In this document: piece after piece, positions 47,886-55,867 of the stretch
How the letters are laid out: each line of letters begins with the position of its first letter
Numbering within the stretch: the stretch's first letter is position 1
Assembly (NCBI RefSeq): GCF_030462585.1
Contig: NZ_JASMRU010000006.1
Location: 240,227-304,190 of the forward strand
Source of the DNA: Pseudomonas sp. CAN1
GTDB taxonomy: Bacteria > Pseudomonadota > Gammaproteobacteria > Pseudomonadales > Pseudomonadaceae
Reading direction: 5' to 3'
Length of the DNA: 63,964 bases
Program-made: the position numbers and the translations under genes
Notes under the pieces: model-generated
What the model was told of the DNA's origin: nothing
The model's database searches: none
The model's input: only the letters and a program-made list of their open reading frames with translations

Positions 47886-49651
47886 TGCTGACACATGAAA
47901 CGACCGCCGGCTGGCAACCCGCTCGCCGGCTTGGTGATCCCGCTCGTGCGTCTGGCTGGAACGTCATGGCAAAGCGCGATGTGGCCGCCTCAACGCCTTG
48001 GGGAGTGGCAGCCGATCTGGAGCAGGACAATACCGGCAGCTGGAACGCCAGCGCGGTGGTGGATGAGCAAGCGCAAACGGCGTGGGGAGAGGGGGATGCC
48101 GAGGATTGTGCCGCTGGCTCCCAGTGGGACACTGTGGCGCAAAAGGATCTGGCGCAGAGCCTGAGCTGGGATCGCTCGATCAAGCCCCAGGATGTCCGAT
48201 TGCGGCTGATCTATCGGCCCCAACCCGCACACCATGACGCGACTGCGTCGCAGGGTTGGTTCCACTGCGATGAGTTCGGCCCTCGCTACGACGCCGACGC
48301 GGTGCGCGCCGCCAGCCTCTACATCCCGGTGGGTGGCGTGGTCGACTTCTCGCTCGCCGGCAAGCGCTACATCCCCAGCACCAGCGCGTCGGTGTTCTTC
48401 GATTTCCGCTACACCCCGGCAGCACATGCCATCCAGCCGGTGGACGGCGGGGCGGTGGTGCGCTTCACGCCCGCGCGCATTCTCGATGAGATGCGGAGCT
48501 TGCCGTGGGGCTGGGGCACGCCGACCGACCCTGTGCCGACCGGCATCGTTTACCCGGACTATCCGGGGCCCGTGGTCGTGATCGACCCGCCCCAGGAACC
48601 CGACATTCTGGAGACCTACATGATCGCCAACACGGTCACCCTGGTGGACATGGCCACCGGCACACCGCTGGCTTTCGTCAGCGTCGACATTGGCTTGGAT
48701 ATCGACAGCTTTGCCTGGACCTTCAGCGCCGAGCTGTTCGGGCGCACCTCGCTGAACCTGGTGAAGCAGGACGCCAACGGACCGAAGACGGTAGAGCTGA
48801 CGATCAATGGCTGGGTGTGGCGCTTCCTGGTGGAGCGCTACAGCGGCAGCGGCAAGCACGGCAGCGAGCGCTACACGATCAGCGGCAGCAGCCGCACCCA
48901 GTTGCTCGCAGCCCCTTACGCGCCGGGGCGCAGCGGCATGAACACCGCCGCGCTCACCGCTCGCAACGTCGTGGACGACCAGCTGGAGTTCACCGGCTTT
49001 ACCGCCAACTGGGACACTGTGGCCATGGGGCCGCCGGACTGGACCCTGCCGGCCGGCGCCTTCAGTTATTCCGAGATGACTCCAATGGAAGTCATCCACC
49101 GGCTGGCCGAGGTCGCAGGCGGCATCGTTCGCCCCTCGCTGGCCGGAGATTCCTTCACCATCCTGCCGCGCTACCGTGAGGCGACCTGGAACTGGGGCGA
49201 GGCAGTCGCTGATTGCATCGTGCCGGCGGAGATCGTGGCGGAGTGGGGCAGCGAGTGGAGCCCGCAGACCGCCTGGAACTTCGTCTATGTGAGCGGCATC
49301 AGCTACGGCGTGTCCGTCCAGGTGCGCCGTGCGGGCACGGCCGGCGACGAGCCGGCGCCGGATGTAATGGAAGAGTGGATGACCGGCACAGATCCGGCGC
49401 GCACGCGCGGCGTCTGCGAGTTGAGCAAAGGAGGCAACCAGGCCATCGAGACCCGGCGTATTCCCCTCTTCGAGAACGGCGGCAGCGCGCCGGGCCTGGT
49501 GCAGCCGGGCATGTTGGTGGAATTCCGCGATGCCGACGAGACCTGGCGCGGCTTGTGCCTGGGCGTGAACATCCGCGCCGAAGGTGCCGGGGCCTCCAAG
49601 GTCTGGCAGACCCTCAAGATCGAGCGCCACTACGAGGAGAGCAGCAGCTGA
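47885..49651 (+). CDS. Tail hub-like protein, 588 aa
   Basis: The N-terminal third has Trp-rich short repeats (GWNVMAKRD, SWNASAVVD, QWDTVAQKD). The C-terminal half (VSVDIGLDIDSFAWTFSAEL, MTPMEVIHRLAEVAGGIV) looks like a gp27/hub-type domain with its lysozyme-adjacent fold. It probably closes the tail tip. It overlaps both neighbours by a single base. Confidence 0.7.
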   Translation: MLTHETTAGWQPARRLGDPARASGWNVMAKRDVAASTPWGVAADLEQDNTGSWNASAVVDEQAQTAWGEGDAEDCAAGSQWDTVAQKDLAQSLSWDRSIKPQDVRLRLIYRPQPAHHDATASQGWFHCDEFGPRYDADAVRAASLYIPVGGVVDFSLAGKRYIPSTSASVFFDFRYTPAAHAIQPVDGGAVVRFTPARILDEMRSLPWGWGTPTDPVPTGIVYPDYPGPVVVIDPPQEPDILETYMIANTVTLVDMATGTPLAFVSVDIGLDIDSFAWTFSAELFGRTSLNLVKQDANGPKTVELTINGWVWRFLVERYSGSGKHGSERYTISGSSRTQLLAAPYAPGRSGMNTAALTARNVVDDQLEFTGFTANWDTVAMGPPDWTLPAGAFSYSEMTPMEVIHRLAEVAGGIVRPSLAGDSFTILPRYREATWNWGEAVADCIVPAEIVAEWGSEWSPQTAWNFVYVSGISYGVSVQVRRAGTAGDEPAPDVMEEWMTGTDPARTRGVCELSKGGNQAIETRRIPLFENGGSAPGLVQPGMLVEFRDADETWRGLCLGVNIRAEGAGASKVWQTLKIERHYEESSS

Positions 49652-49887
49652 TGGCAACCGTGAACCCCTGGAAGAAGTTCATCGGCCTGCTGCCCGGCGG
49701 CGCCAAGACGGTGGGTGAGGTGGTCAACGTCAACACCTCCGCCGGCACCAGCGTCGTGGAGCTGCGCACCGGCAGTCGAGTGGTCGTGCGCGGCACCGCG
49801 GTGGCGGTCGGTCAGAATGCTTTCATCAGCGATGGGCAAGTGATGGGGCAGGCGCCGAGCCTGCCGCAGTTCGACTTCGAGGTTTGA
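49651..49887 (+). CDS. Small conserved phage tail protein, 78 aa
   Basis: The product starts MATVNPWKKFIGLLPGGAKT and is beta-rich (GTSVVELRTGSRVVVRGTAV). I recall similar short proteins at the end of tail modules in Pseudomonas prophages. The start overlaps the previous stop (TGATG). The 215 bases after it, to 50102, contain no gene I trust; they hold a short dyad (GGAGGC/GTCTCC) near 50060. Confidence 0.7.
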   Translation: MATVNPWKKFIGLLPGGAKTVGEVVNVNTSAGTSVVELRTGSRVVVRGTAVAVGQNAFISDGQVMGQAPSLPQFDFEV

Positions 49888-50102
49888 GGCATTGCACGGC
49901 AGGGTGGCGCTGTATTAGATTGGCGTGGCTCGCCTCGATAAGGGGCGGTCGCTGTCGGTTTTCACCGCTCCAGCGGTAAGGCCAGTGCGTTTTCGCGCCT
50001 GGTACCGTCTATTTCGTTTTGCACGGATGGCGGACTTCCTATCAATCTGTAGGAGGCCGTCGCCCGTATTGGTGGGTCTCCTCATAACTAGGAGCCCGCC
50101 AT

Positions 50103-50504
50103 ATGGCGAAATCCCTCTCCAAACCTCGTCACCAAGCTTTCACCCGCCAGAATGGGCTCTGCATCTATTGCAGGTGCCCTATGTGGCTGTCTTCCCGCAA
50201 GAAGTTCGCGCAGAAGCACGGCCTTACCCTCAAGCAAACCATCCCCTATCGAGCAACCGCCGAGCATTTGCACCCGCGCGGTGAGGGCGGGCGCAACACA
50301 CACGCAAACATTGCTGCCGCCTGCACGTTCTGTAACTCGCGGAGGCACATGTCGCCCGAGGTCCTCAGCCCTGTTGCCTACGCAGAGTTCGTGCAGAAAG
50401 AGATGGCGCGAGGGGCATGGCACTCGACCGTCCTGCGGTCCACTCCCTCTGGAAGAGTGGCCGGGAAGGCTAAGCGGCGACGAGCATGCCGCAGGAAAAG
50501 TTGA
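50103..50504 (+). CDS. HNH endonuclease
   Basis: The 133-residue protein has CIYCRCPM, TAEHLHPRGEGGRNTHANIA and CTFCNSRRH, a zinc-supported HNH nuclease with H in EHLHP and the later N/H pair. HNH proteins assist cos cleavage with some terminases, but they usually lie next to the terminase genes. Here it lies at the lysis end, so its role is uncertain. The start follows an AGGAG site. Confidence 0.85.
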   Translation: MAKSLSKPRHQAFTRQNGLCIYCRCPMWLSSRKKFAQKHGLTLKQTIPYRATAEHLHPRGEGGRNTHANIAAACTFCNSRRHMSPEVLSPVAYAEFVQKEMARGAWHSTVLRSTPSGRVAGKAKRRRACRRKS

Positions 50505-50619
50505 GCCGTTCGCGGCCTCGCCTGAGTGCGAGCGGATCACGCGACGTGATCCGCCAACCCTGACTCAACAGTTCGTCCACATGGGCGCGTAGTCCCGGCA
50601 ATTTGCGTTGTTCCTTCAT
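50470..50619 (-). CDS. Small phage protein on the opposite strand, 49 aa
   Basis: MKEQRKLPGLRAHVDELLSQ, then GWRITSRDPLALRRGRERL, with a GGAGGGCTCGCG site before the ATG. Its 3' end overlaps the end of the HNH gene on the other strand. I have an impression of similar small proteins in Pseudomonas phages but cannot name a family. It could be a moron or regulator. Confidence 0.5.
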   Translation of the reverse strand: MKEQRKLPGLRAHVDELLSQGWRITSRDPLALRRGRERLNFSCGMLVAA

Positions 50620-50711
50620 CGCGAGCCCTCCAGTTGGCGGGCTCAAGATTACCAAAGCAAAACCCAACCCTGCCCGCCGATACGCGGGCATTTTCGTTTC
50701 TGGAGGTCGCA

Positions 50712-51125
50712 GTGAGTAGAGAGCGCGATGTGGATGTGCTCGCCCGTACTTTGTGGGGCGAGGCGCGCGGCGAAGGGTTCGCCGGCATGGTGGCCGTGGG
50801 GCACACCATCAAGAACAGGGCAGCCAAGCCGGGCTGGTGGGGGCGCGACATTGAGAGCGTTTGCCTCAAGCCGTCCCAGTTCAGCTGCTGGAACAAGAAC
50901 GACCCGAACTACCCGTACCTGAGCGGGCAGAAGGACATCCCGCCCGGGCAGTTCCTTCAGGCTCGCGAGGCCGCGGTGGCGGTGCTCGATGGCAAGCAGC
51001 CCGATCCTACCGGCGGCGCCACCCACTACTACGCGACGAGCATGCCGAAGCCGCCGGCCTGGGCGCAGCTCTCCAAGCGGACGGTGAAGATCGGGCGTCA
51101 TATCTTCTTCCGCGACGTGCCATAG
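50712..51125 (+). CDS. Endolysin, SleB-type cell-wall hydrolase
   Basis: The 137-residue protein starts at GTG (SRERDVDVLARTLWGEARGE) and matches the Hydrolase_2/SleB fold, with its catalytic glutamate in LWGEARGEG and the later GATHYYATSM. It degrades peptidoglycan after holin action. TGGAGGTCGC precedes the GTG. There is no signal peptide, so it needs the holin. It is followed by the spanin genes. Confidence 0.88.
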   Translation: MSRERDVDVLARTLWGEARGEGFAGMVAVGHTIKNRAAKPGWWGRDIESVCLKPSQFSCWNKNDPNYPYLSGQKDIPPGQFLQAREAAVAVLDGKQPDPTGGATHYYATSMPKPPAWAQLSKRTVKIGRHIFFRDVP

Positions 51126-51134
51126 GAGCGCGCC

Positions 51135-51605
51135 ATGTCCAGCCTGCTTTCGAAAGTGGGGTTGCAGATCCTGGGCGGCCTGATGCTGGTCGCCCTTGGC
51201 GCCGGCCTGGTGTGGTGGGGGCTCTCCCCGCGCATCGATCTGCAGGTGCAGCGGGCCGACGCCGCGGTCACGGCCGCCATTGATGCGCAGAAGTTGGTTG
51301 CGCTGCAGGCCGGCGTGATGGCAGAGCAGCAGCGGCAGATCGGCGCAGTCGACGAAATCCACAAGCGGATGCGCCTGCTGGAGCAGGCCGTGTCCACCAA
51401 TGCCAGGGCGCAGAGTGCGGCCTTCGAGGAGCTACGCCGAAATGACCAAGCTGTTGCTGAGTACCTGCGTGGGCCTGTGCCTGCTGACCTCGGGCGGCTG
51501 TACGAACGCCCTGCAACTACCGCCCCAGGCGCCTACCGCAGCACGTCAGTACTGCCCGCTGGTGGCGTGTCCGCTCCCAGCTCGGCCGGCAGTGCTGGCC
51601 AATGA
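51135..51605 (+). CDS. Rz-like inner-membrane spanin
   Basis: The 156-residue protein has an N-terminal transmembrane helix (ILGGLMLVALGAGLVWWGL) and a periplasmic coiled coil (residues about 40-105), ending in a flexible tail. This is the i-spanin architecture. It links to the outer-membrane Rz1 partner encoded inside its own gene to fuse the membranes at lysis. Confidence 0.85.
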   Translation: MSSLLSKVGLQILGGLMLVALGAGLVWWGLSPRIDLQVQRADAAVTAAIDAQKLVALQAGVMAEQQRQIGAVDEIHKRMRLLEQAVSTNARAQSAAFEELRRNDQAVAEYLRGPVPADLGRLYERPATTAPGAYRSTSVLPAGGVSAPSSAGSAGQ

Positions 51606-51708
51606 TCAGTGGCGCGAGTCGCTCGACGTGACTGAGGCCGCGCTGCTCAGTTGCGCCAACCAGGTGCTGGACTGCATCCAGACCCAGGACGCCCAGCGCG
51701 CGAAATGA
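51442..51708 (+). CDS. Rz1-like outer-membrane spanin lipoprotein, embedded in Rz
   Basis: The 88-residue protein has signal MTKLLLSTCVGLCLLTSGGC with lipobox TSGGC, then a Pro-rich segment (LQLPPQAPTAARQYCPLVAC). It starts inside the Rz gene in another frame and runs about 100 bases beyond it, the typical overlapping spanin arrangement. Confidence 0.85.
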   Translation: MTKLLLSTCVGLCLLTSGGCTNALQLPPQAPTAARQYCPLVACPLPARPAVLANDQWRESLDVTEAALLSCANQVLDCIQTQDAQRAK

Positions 51709-51789
51709 AAGGAGCGACCGGTGGAGTGCTGCAACACCTCACCGGACGCCGAACCTGCAGAGCATCCCTGCAAGCCCAGCCCAGGCTCC

Positions 51790-51812
51790 CGCCCCGTGCA
51801 CGAAGCGGGGCG
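51790..51812 (+). terminator. Hairpin after the spanin genes
   Basis: CGCCCCG pairs with CGGGGCG around TGCACGAAG. No T run follows. It separates the late operon from the LexA-controlled methylase gene. Confidence 0.5.
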
Positions 51813-51822
51813 AGCCTAACAC

Positions 51823-51838
51823 CTGTTTATCCATACAG
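51823..51838 (+). promoter_or_regulatory. LexA box before the Dam-type methylase
   Basis: CTGTTTATCCATACAG is a full CTGT-N8-ACAG SOS box, 14 bases before the methylase start codon. It predicts repression by host LexA and induction on DNA damage. Confidence 0.85.
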
Positions 51839-51852
51839 TAAAGGCTTGCAAA

Positions 51853-52647
51853 ATGACCAACCCGATCTTCCCTTGGATGGGCGGCAAGCGCCGCCTGGCC
51901 GACCGTCTTATCCCGTTATTCCCGCCCCATGAGTGCTACGTCGAGGCCTTTGCCGGCGGCTCGGCGCTGTTCTTTCTCCGGCCAGTGCCGGCGCCGACCG
52001 AGGTGCTCAACGACCTCAACGGAGACATCGTCTGCCTCTACCGCGTCGTGAAGAACCATCTGGAAGAGTTCGTCCGCCAGTTCAAGTGGGCGATTTCCAG
52101 CCGCCAGGTGTTCGAGTGGCAGAAGCTCACCCGCCCCGAAACCCTCACCGATATTCAGCGTGCTGCACGCTTCTTCTACCTGCAGCACCACGCCTTCGGC
52201 GGCAAGGTGTCGGGCCAGAACTTCGGTACCGCGACTACCGCCCCGGCGGTCAATCTGCTGCGCATTGAGGAGAACCTGTCCGCGGCATGGCAGCGCCTGG
52301 CCGGCACCTACGTGGAGAACCTTCCATGGCTGGAGTGCGTCGAGCGCTACGACCGCGCCCACACCTTCCACTACATGGACCCGCCGTACTGGCAGACCGA
52401 AGGGTACGGCTTCGACTTCCCCTTTACTGAGTACGAGCGGATGGCCGACTTCATGCGGCGCTGCAAGGGCAAGGTGATGGTGAGCATCAATGACCACCCC
52501 GACATCAGGCGCGTCTTCGAAGGGTTCCACATGGAGCGGCTGGACATCCGCTACAGCAACACCAACCAGCGGCAGGGTATGGCCGAGACGACCGGCGAGC
52601 TGGTGATCATGAACTGGGAGCCAGGCGCGTTCGGCGGACTGTTCTGA
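51853..52647 (+). CDS. Dam-type DNA adenine methylase (D12 class)
   Basis: The 264-residue enzyme has FPWMGGKRRLADRL (SAM/target region), VEAFAGGSALFFLRP (motif I) and the catalytic MDPPYWQTEG (DPPY motif). It transfers methyl groups to the N6 of adenine; the recognition site is not readable from sequence. AAAGG precedes the ATG and an SOS box lies just before it. This puts methylation under damage control in the lysogen, which is unusual for phage methylases. Confidence 0.9.
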   Translation: MTNPIFPWMGGKRRLADRLIPLFPPHECYVEAFAGGSALFFLRPVPAPTEVLNDLNGDIVCLYRVVKNHLEEFVRQFKWAISSRQVFEWQKLTRPETLTDIQRAARFFYLQHHAFGGKVSGQNFGTATTAPAVNLLRIEENLSAAWQRLAGTYVENLPWLECVERYDRAHTFHYMDPPYWQTEGYGFDFPFTEYERMADFMRRCKGKVMVSINDHPDIRRVFEGFHMERLDIRYSNTNQRQGMAETTGELVIMNWEPGAFGGLF

Positions 52648-52650
52648 GGC

Positions 52651-52686
52651 TACAATGCCGACCTCGATCAGAAGGAGGTCGGCATG
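52651..52686 (+). promoter_or_regulatory. Promoter -10 plus hairpin masking the next ribosome binding site
   Basis: TACAAT (52651-52656) resembles a -10 element. It runs directly into TGCCGACCTC (52656-52665), which pairs perfectly with GAGGTCGGCA (52675-52684). The right arm contains AGGAGGT, the Shine-Dalgarno, and the A of the ATG. A transcript from this -10 would lose the left arm, whereas read-through from the methylase gene would keep it. The -35 is weak. Confidence 0.6.
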
Positions 52687-52944
52687 CTCAGAATTCGATC
52701 CAATGGTGGTACCCGCTTGAGTCTGGAGCGTCTGGTCACCAAGGCAGGGCAGTACGGCATCTGGGAGTTTCACGTCGCGGCCAACTCCGAAATGTTCAAG
52801 GGCCTTCAGGCTGGACGCCATGCGGCCCTGTTGCCGGCTGAGCCGAAAGAAGGACAGGAGGTGGAGCTCTTCGCCATGCTGTCCCCTCACTCTCCGCAGG
52901 AAGAGTGGAAGCCTATCGGAAAGGGGACTGCTCACTACCTCTAG
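52684..52944 (+). CDS. Small hypothetical protein in the SOS cassette, 86 aa
   Basis: MLRIRSNGGTRLSLERLVTK... is unrecognised. It contains a beta-like stretch (IWEFHVAANSEMF) and ends close to the convergent SRAP gene, overlapping it by four bases. Its translation start is inside a 10-bp hairpin. It could be accessory to the methylase or an independent moron. Confidence 0.65.
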   Translation: MLRIRSNGGTRLSLERLVTKAGQYGIWEFHVAANSEMFKGLQAGRHAALLPAEPKEGQEVELFAMLSPHSPQEEWKPIGKGTAHYL

Positions 52945-53630
52945 ATTGGCTCGATCAACTGCGCGCCCTGATTTCTGACGCTGCCGATGTCAGTGGATAT
53001 GCGGTAGGCCTCGAAGTCCTGCCGCGCCAGGGCGATGGTGTCGTACGCCAACTCCAGCGAGCTGTCAGGCGAGAGCCAGGTCTTCCACTGCTCTGGTGCC
53101 AGGATGACCGGCATCCGGTGGTGGATGGCAGACACCAGACCCTCGGCCTCCTTGGTCAGCAGGGCGCAGGAGGTGATCGGTTCACCCTCAGGCGGTGACC
53201 AGGTCGACCAGATCCCGGCGATGGCCAGCACGTCGCCGTCGATGGCGTGGTGGTAGTAGGGCTGGTTCACCGCGCGGCCGGCGGTGTTCTTCACCGGCTC
53301 CTTCTCGTTCCATTCATACCAGCCCGCCGCTGGCATCAAGCAGCGCTTATGCCGGATGGCGTCCCGCCACATTGGCTTCGTCGCTGCTTCCTCGCTCCGC
53401 GCGTTGAAGGTCAGCGCCGGCAGTTTCTCCTGCTTCCACCAGAACGGGATCAGCCCCCAGCGGGCCGCGACCACTTCCTGTTCTCCCGCCTCGTTCAGGA
53501 GCACCATGGGCACCTGACTGGTCGGCGCGACGTTGTACGCGCGGTCGATCCAGCGCCCGGAGTTTCCCCGCCCGATATGCCAGTAGCGCTCCAGCGCCGC
53601 TTCCTCTGGCGTCACGTACCGTCCGCACAT
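52941..53630 (-). CDS. SRAP/YedK-HMCES family DNA-protein crosslinker
   Basis: The 229-residue protein starts MCGRYVTPEEAALERYW. The cysteine exposed after Met removal is the crosslinking residue of SRAP proteins. NARSEEA, GWYEW and HHRMP supply the conserved N, E and H. These proteins covalently shield abasic sites in single-stranded DNA. It is divergent from umuD with the SOS box between them, so it is probably SOS-controlled. GGAGGAGACGGGG precedes the ATG. Confidence 0.92.
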   Translation of the reverse strand: MCGRYVTPEEAALERYWHIGRGNSGRWIDRAYNVAPTSQVPMVLLNEAGEQEVVAARWGLIPFWWKQEKLPALTFNARSEEAATKPMWRDAIRHKRCLMPAAGWYEWNEKEPVKNTAGRAVNQPYYHHAIDGDVLAIAGIWSTWSPPEGEPITSCALLTKEAEGLVSAIHHRMPVILAPEQWKTWLSPDSSLELAYDTIALARQDFEAYRISTDIGSVRNQGAQLIEPI

Positions 53631-53686
53631 CCCCGTCTCCTCCGTTTATCAGTCCACCCATTGTAGGCAACCCTACAGGTCTATTA

Positions 53687-53702
53687 CTGTATTTATATAC
53701 AG
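53687..53702 (+). promoter_or_regulatory. LexA box between SRAP and umuD genes
   Basis: CTGTATTTATATACAG is a near-ideal SOS box (CTGT-N8-ACAG with a TA-rich centre). It lies 17 bases before the umuD start and 56 bases before the divergent SRAP start, so it may serve both. Confidence 0.93.
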
Positions 53703-53719
53703 TAAATCGGACCTTTCTC

Positions 53720-54151
53720 ATGCTCCCTGACGTTGTCGCGCGCCTGCTGGCGGGCAGTCGCCCATTACCGTTGTTCGCTTTCCGTGTGCCCGCAGGCTTC
53801 CCGTCGCCGGCCCAGGATCACCTGGAGCGGGAGATATCCCTGGATGAGATCCTGCAGATTCGAGCGCCCCACACCTACCTGGTGCGTTCGGGCGGCGACA
53901 GCATGATCCGCGCAGGGATCCACGACGGCGACCTGTTGGTGGTGGATCGCTCCAGCGAGGCCGTGCCCGGCGACATCATAATCGCGGCGGTCAACGGCGA
54001 GCCGACGGTGAAGCGACTGGCGAAGGACGGCGACCAGGTGGTGCTGCGCGCGGAGAATCCCAAGTACCCACCGCGGTACATCCTCGAAGGCGACGAACTG
54101 CTGGTGTGGGGGGTGGTGCGATACAGCATCCGGTGCCACGACCATGGCTGA
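53720..54151 (+). CDS. umuD: UmuD-like S24 peptidase, polymerase V accessory subunit
   Basis: The 143-residue protein has the cleavage region [10 protein letters not shown] with the Ala-Gly pair, the catalytic serine in [10 protein letters not shown] and the lysine in PTVKRLAK. RecA-stimulated self-cleavage yields UmuD', which activates UmuC for translesion synthesis. It overlaps the umuC gene by eight bases. Confidence 0.93.
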   Translation: MLPDVVARLLAGSRPLPLFAFRVPAGFPSPAQDHLEREISLDEILQIRAPHTYLVRSGGDSMIRAGIHDGDLLVVDRSSEAVPGDIIIAAVNGEPTVKRLAKDGDQVVLRAENPKYPPRYILEGDELLVWGVVRYSIRCHDHG

Positions 54152-55412
54152 CCGCTCCATCGCCCTGATCGACTGCAATTCGTTTTATGCCAGCTGCGAG
54201 AGGGTGTTCCGGCCCGACCTGCTGCGCACGCCCATCGTGGTCCTGTCCAACAACGACGGCTGCGTGATCGCCCGGAGCGCCGACGCCAAGCCCCACATCG
54301 CCATGGGGGAGCCGTACTTCAAGATTCGCCACAAGCTGGAGCGGCTGGGCATCCTGGCGTTCTCCAGCAACTACGCCCTCTACGGCGATATGAGCGCCCG
54401 GGTCATGACGATCCTCGAGGAGATGGCTCCCGCCGTTGAGGTGTACAGCATCGACGAATGCTTCGCCGACCTGACCGGGGTGCCGGGTGACCTGGTGCGC
54501 GTCGGCCGTGAGATGCGCGCGAGGGTCCTGCGTTGCACTGGCATTCCCGTGGGCGTGGGCATCGGCACTTCCAAAACTCTGGCGAAGCTGGCCAACCACG
54601 GCGCGAAGAAGTGGCAGGCGCAGACCGGCGGCGTCCTCGATGTCCGGGACCCGGCTCGCCGGGACCGGCTATTGAAAGCCTGCGACGTCAGCGACGTGTG
54701 GGGCATCGGCCGCCAGATGACTGGGCACCTCAACGCCCAAGGCATCAAGACAGCCTGGGACCTCGCCCAGGCCGACGCCTGGACGTTGCGCAAGCAGTTC
54801 AACGTGGTGATCGAGAAGACAGCCCGCGAGCTCCGCGGCGTGACCTGCCTGGAGTTGGAGGAAGCCGCACCACCCAAGCAGGAGATCTGCTGCAGCAGGA
54901 TGTTCGGCAAGCGGCTGTATGAGCTTCCGCCGATCCGCGAGGCGGTGGCCACCTATGCGGCCAGGGCCTGCGAGAAGCTGCGAGCCCAGGGCTCCTACTG
55001 CAAGCGCGTGCAGGTCAGCATCCGTACTGGGATGTTCAATCCGGATGAGCCAAAATTCGCAAAGGGCGTCGGTGTTGAATTGCCATACCCGACCGACGAC
55101 ACCAGGTTAATCACCAAGGCTGCCGTCGACGGGCTTGAATTGGTTTTCCGTGAAGGGTTTGCCTTCAGCAAAGCCGAGGTACTGCTGCTCGATCTGCGGC
55201 AACCAGGTGAATTCACCGGCGACCTGTTCGCCCCGGTGCAGCCGGAGCGGTCAACCAAGGCCATGGCGGTCATGGATGCGATTAACGCGAAGTGGGGCAG
55301 GGGGACAGTTCGGCCAGGTGGGGTGCCTGCGGTGCCGGACTGGGGGATGCGGCGCGAGCTGATGAGCCAGAGCTTCACTACCCGGCTAGACCAGCTCTGG
55401 CTGGTCCGGTGA
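54144..55412 (+). CDS. umuC: UmuC-like Y-family DNA polymerase V catalytic subunit
   Basis: The 422-residue protein has the palm motif [17 protein letters not shown] and the catalytic pair in [10 protein letters not shown], both with the metal-binding acids kept. A UmuC-type C-terminus follows ([20 protein letters not shown]). The length equals that of chromosomal UmuC. It is carried by the prophage next to attR and so gives lysogens a damage-inducible mutagenic polymerase, only 1.7 kb from the chromosomal dinB. Confidence 0.94.
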   Translation: MADRSIALIDCNSFYASCERVFRPDLLRTPIVVLSNNDGCVIARSADAKPHIAMGEPYFKIRHKLERLGILAFSSNYALYGDMSARVMTILEEMAPAVEVYSIDECFADLTGVPGDLVRVGREMRARVLRCTGIPVGVGIGTSKTLAKLANHGAKKWQAQTGGVLDVRDPARRDRLLKACDVSDVWGIGRQMTGHLNAQGIKTAWDLAQADAWTLRKQFNVVIEKTARELRGVTCLELEEAAPPKQEICCSRMFGKRLYELPPIREAVATYAARACEKLRAQGSYCKRVQVSIRTGMFNPDEPKFAKGVGVELPYPTDDTRLITKAAVDGLELVFREGFAFSKAEVLLLDLRQPGEFTGDLFAPVQPERSTKAMAVMDAINAKWGRGTVRPGGVPAVPDWGMRRELMSQSFTTRLDQLWLVR

Positions 55413-55420
55413 CTTCAACA

Positions 55421-55446
55421 AAAAGCCCCGCAAGTGCGGGGCTTTT
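55421..55446. terminator. Bidirectional terminator after umuC
   Basis: AAAAGCCCCGC pairs with GCGGGGCTTTT around AAGT. A runs and T runs flank both sides, so it can end umuC and the convergent STAS-like gene. Confidence 0.9.
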
Positions 55447-55460
55447 GGGTTGCGGACTGT

Positions 55461-55775
55461 TCAGGCTATAGCTCGGTTTGTTTCAACCTGGGTGACACGA
55501 TCGTTGATGACGAAGCGGATAATGGACTTCAGGTCATCAGAGCAATTCTTGAAGGTAAGTTGTGCAAGGACGGTGCGGCCATGTTTCAGGATCAATGCGC
55601 CGACCAGCTCATCTACGAAAGACTGAGTGGCGTCCTTGTTGGAGAAGTCGATGGAGATTGCTTCGCCTAACTTTAAGTGTCGTTCGATTTCCATTCGAAA
55701 CGGGGTAGCTGTAGCCCTCATACCAAGAGTGCGAATGGTCTCAGACCCGGTCGCTAAGCTGATTTGAGCGTGCAT
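55461..55775 (-). CDS. STAS-like protein (DUF4325 type)
   Basis: The 104-residue protein MHAQISLATGSETIRTLGMR... contains ISIDFSNKDATQSFVDELVG, the DFSxxxxxxxSFxDE pattern of DUF4325 STAS-like proteins. It is encoded just after a STAS-ATPase gene on the same strand. Such pairs resemble anti-sigma-factor antagonist and kinase partners, but no sigma factor is present. The ATG at 55775 has GAGGGAACG before it; one 12 codons earlier does not. Confidence 0.75.
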   Translation of the reverse strand: MHAQISLATGSETIRTLGMRATATPFRMEIERHLKLGEAISIDFSNKDATQSFVDELVGALILKHGRTVLAQLTFKNCSDDLKSIIRFVINDRVTQVETNRAIA

Positions 55776-55831
55776 GACGTTCCCTCTGCGATTAACGCAT
55801 GTGTAGTTCATATCTTACCGCCGGTCAATGA

Positions 55832-55866
55832 CCTTTACCGTGCGGTAAAGCAACCTTCACAGGTTG
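55832..55866 (-). promoter_or_regulatory. Two adjoining palindromes between the STAS-module genes
   Basis: CTTTACCGTGCGGTAAAG (18 bases, 8-bp arms) and GCAACCTTCACAGGTTGC (18 bases, 6-bp arms) share one G. They lie between the ATPase stop and the DUF4325 start. The first looks like an operator dyad. The second could be a weak terminator or a second site. Confidence 0.65.
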
Positions 55867-55867
55867 C

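Noticed and set aside
49925..50284. 119-codon open frame before and over the HNH gene
   Set aside because: It overlaps the HNH gene in another frame, has a composition unlike a protein and no ribosome binding site.
51705..51932. Open frame starting MKGATGGVLQHL between Rz1 and the methylase
   Set aside because: It crosses a hairpin and the LexA box and runs into the methylase gene in another frame, with no recognisable protein.
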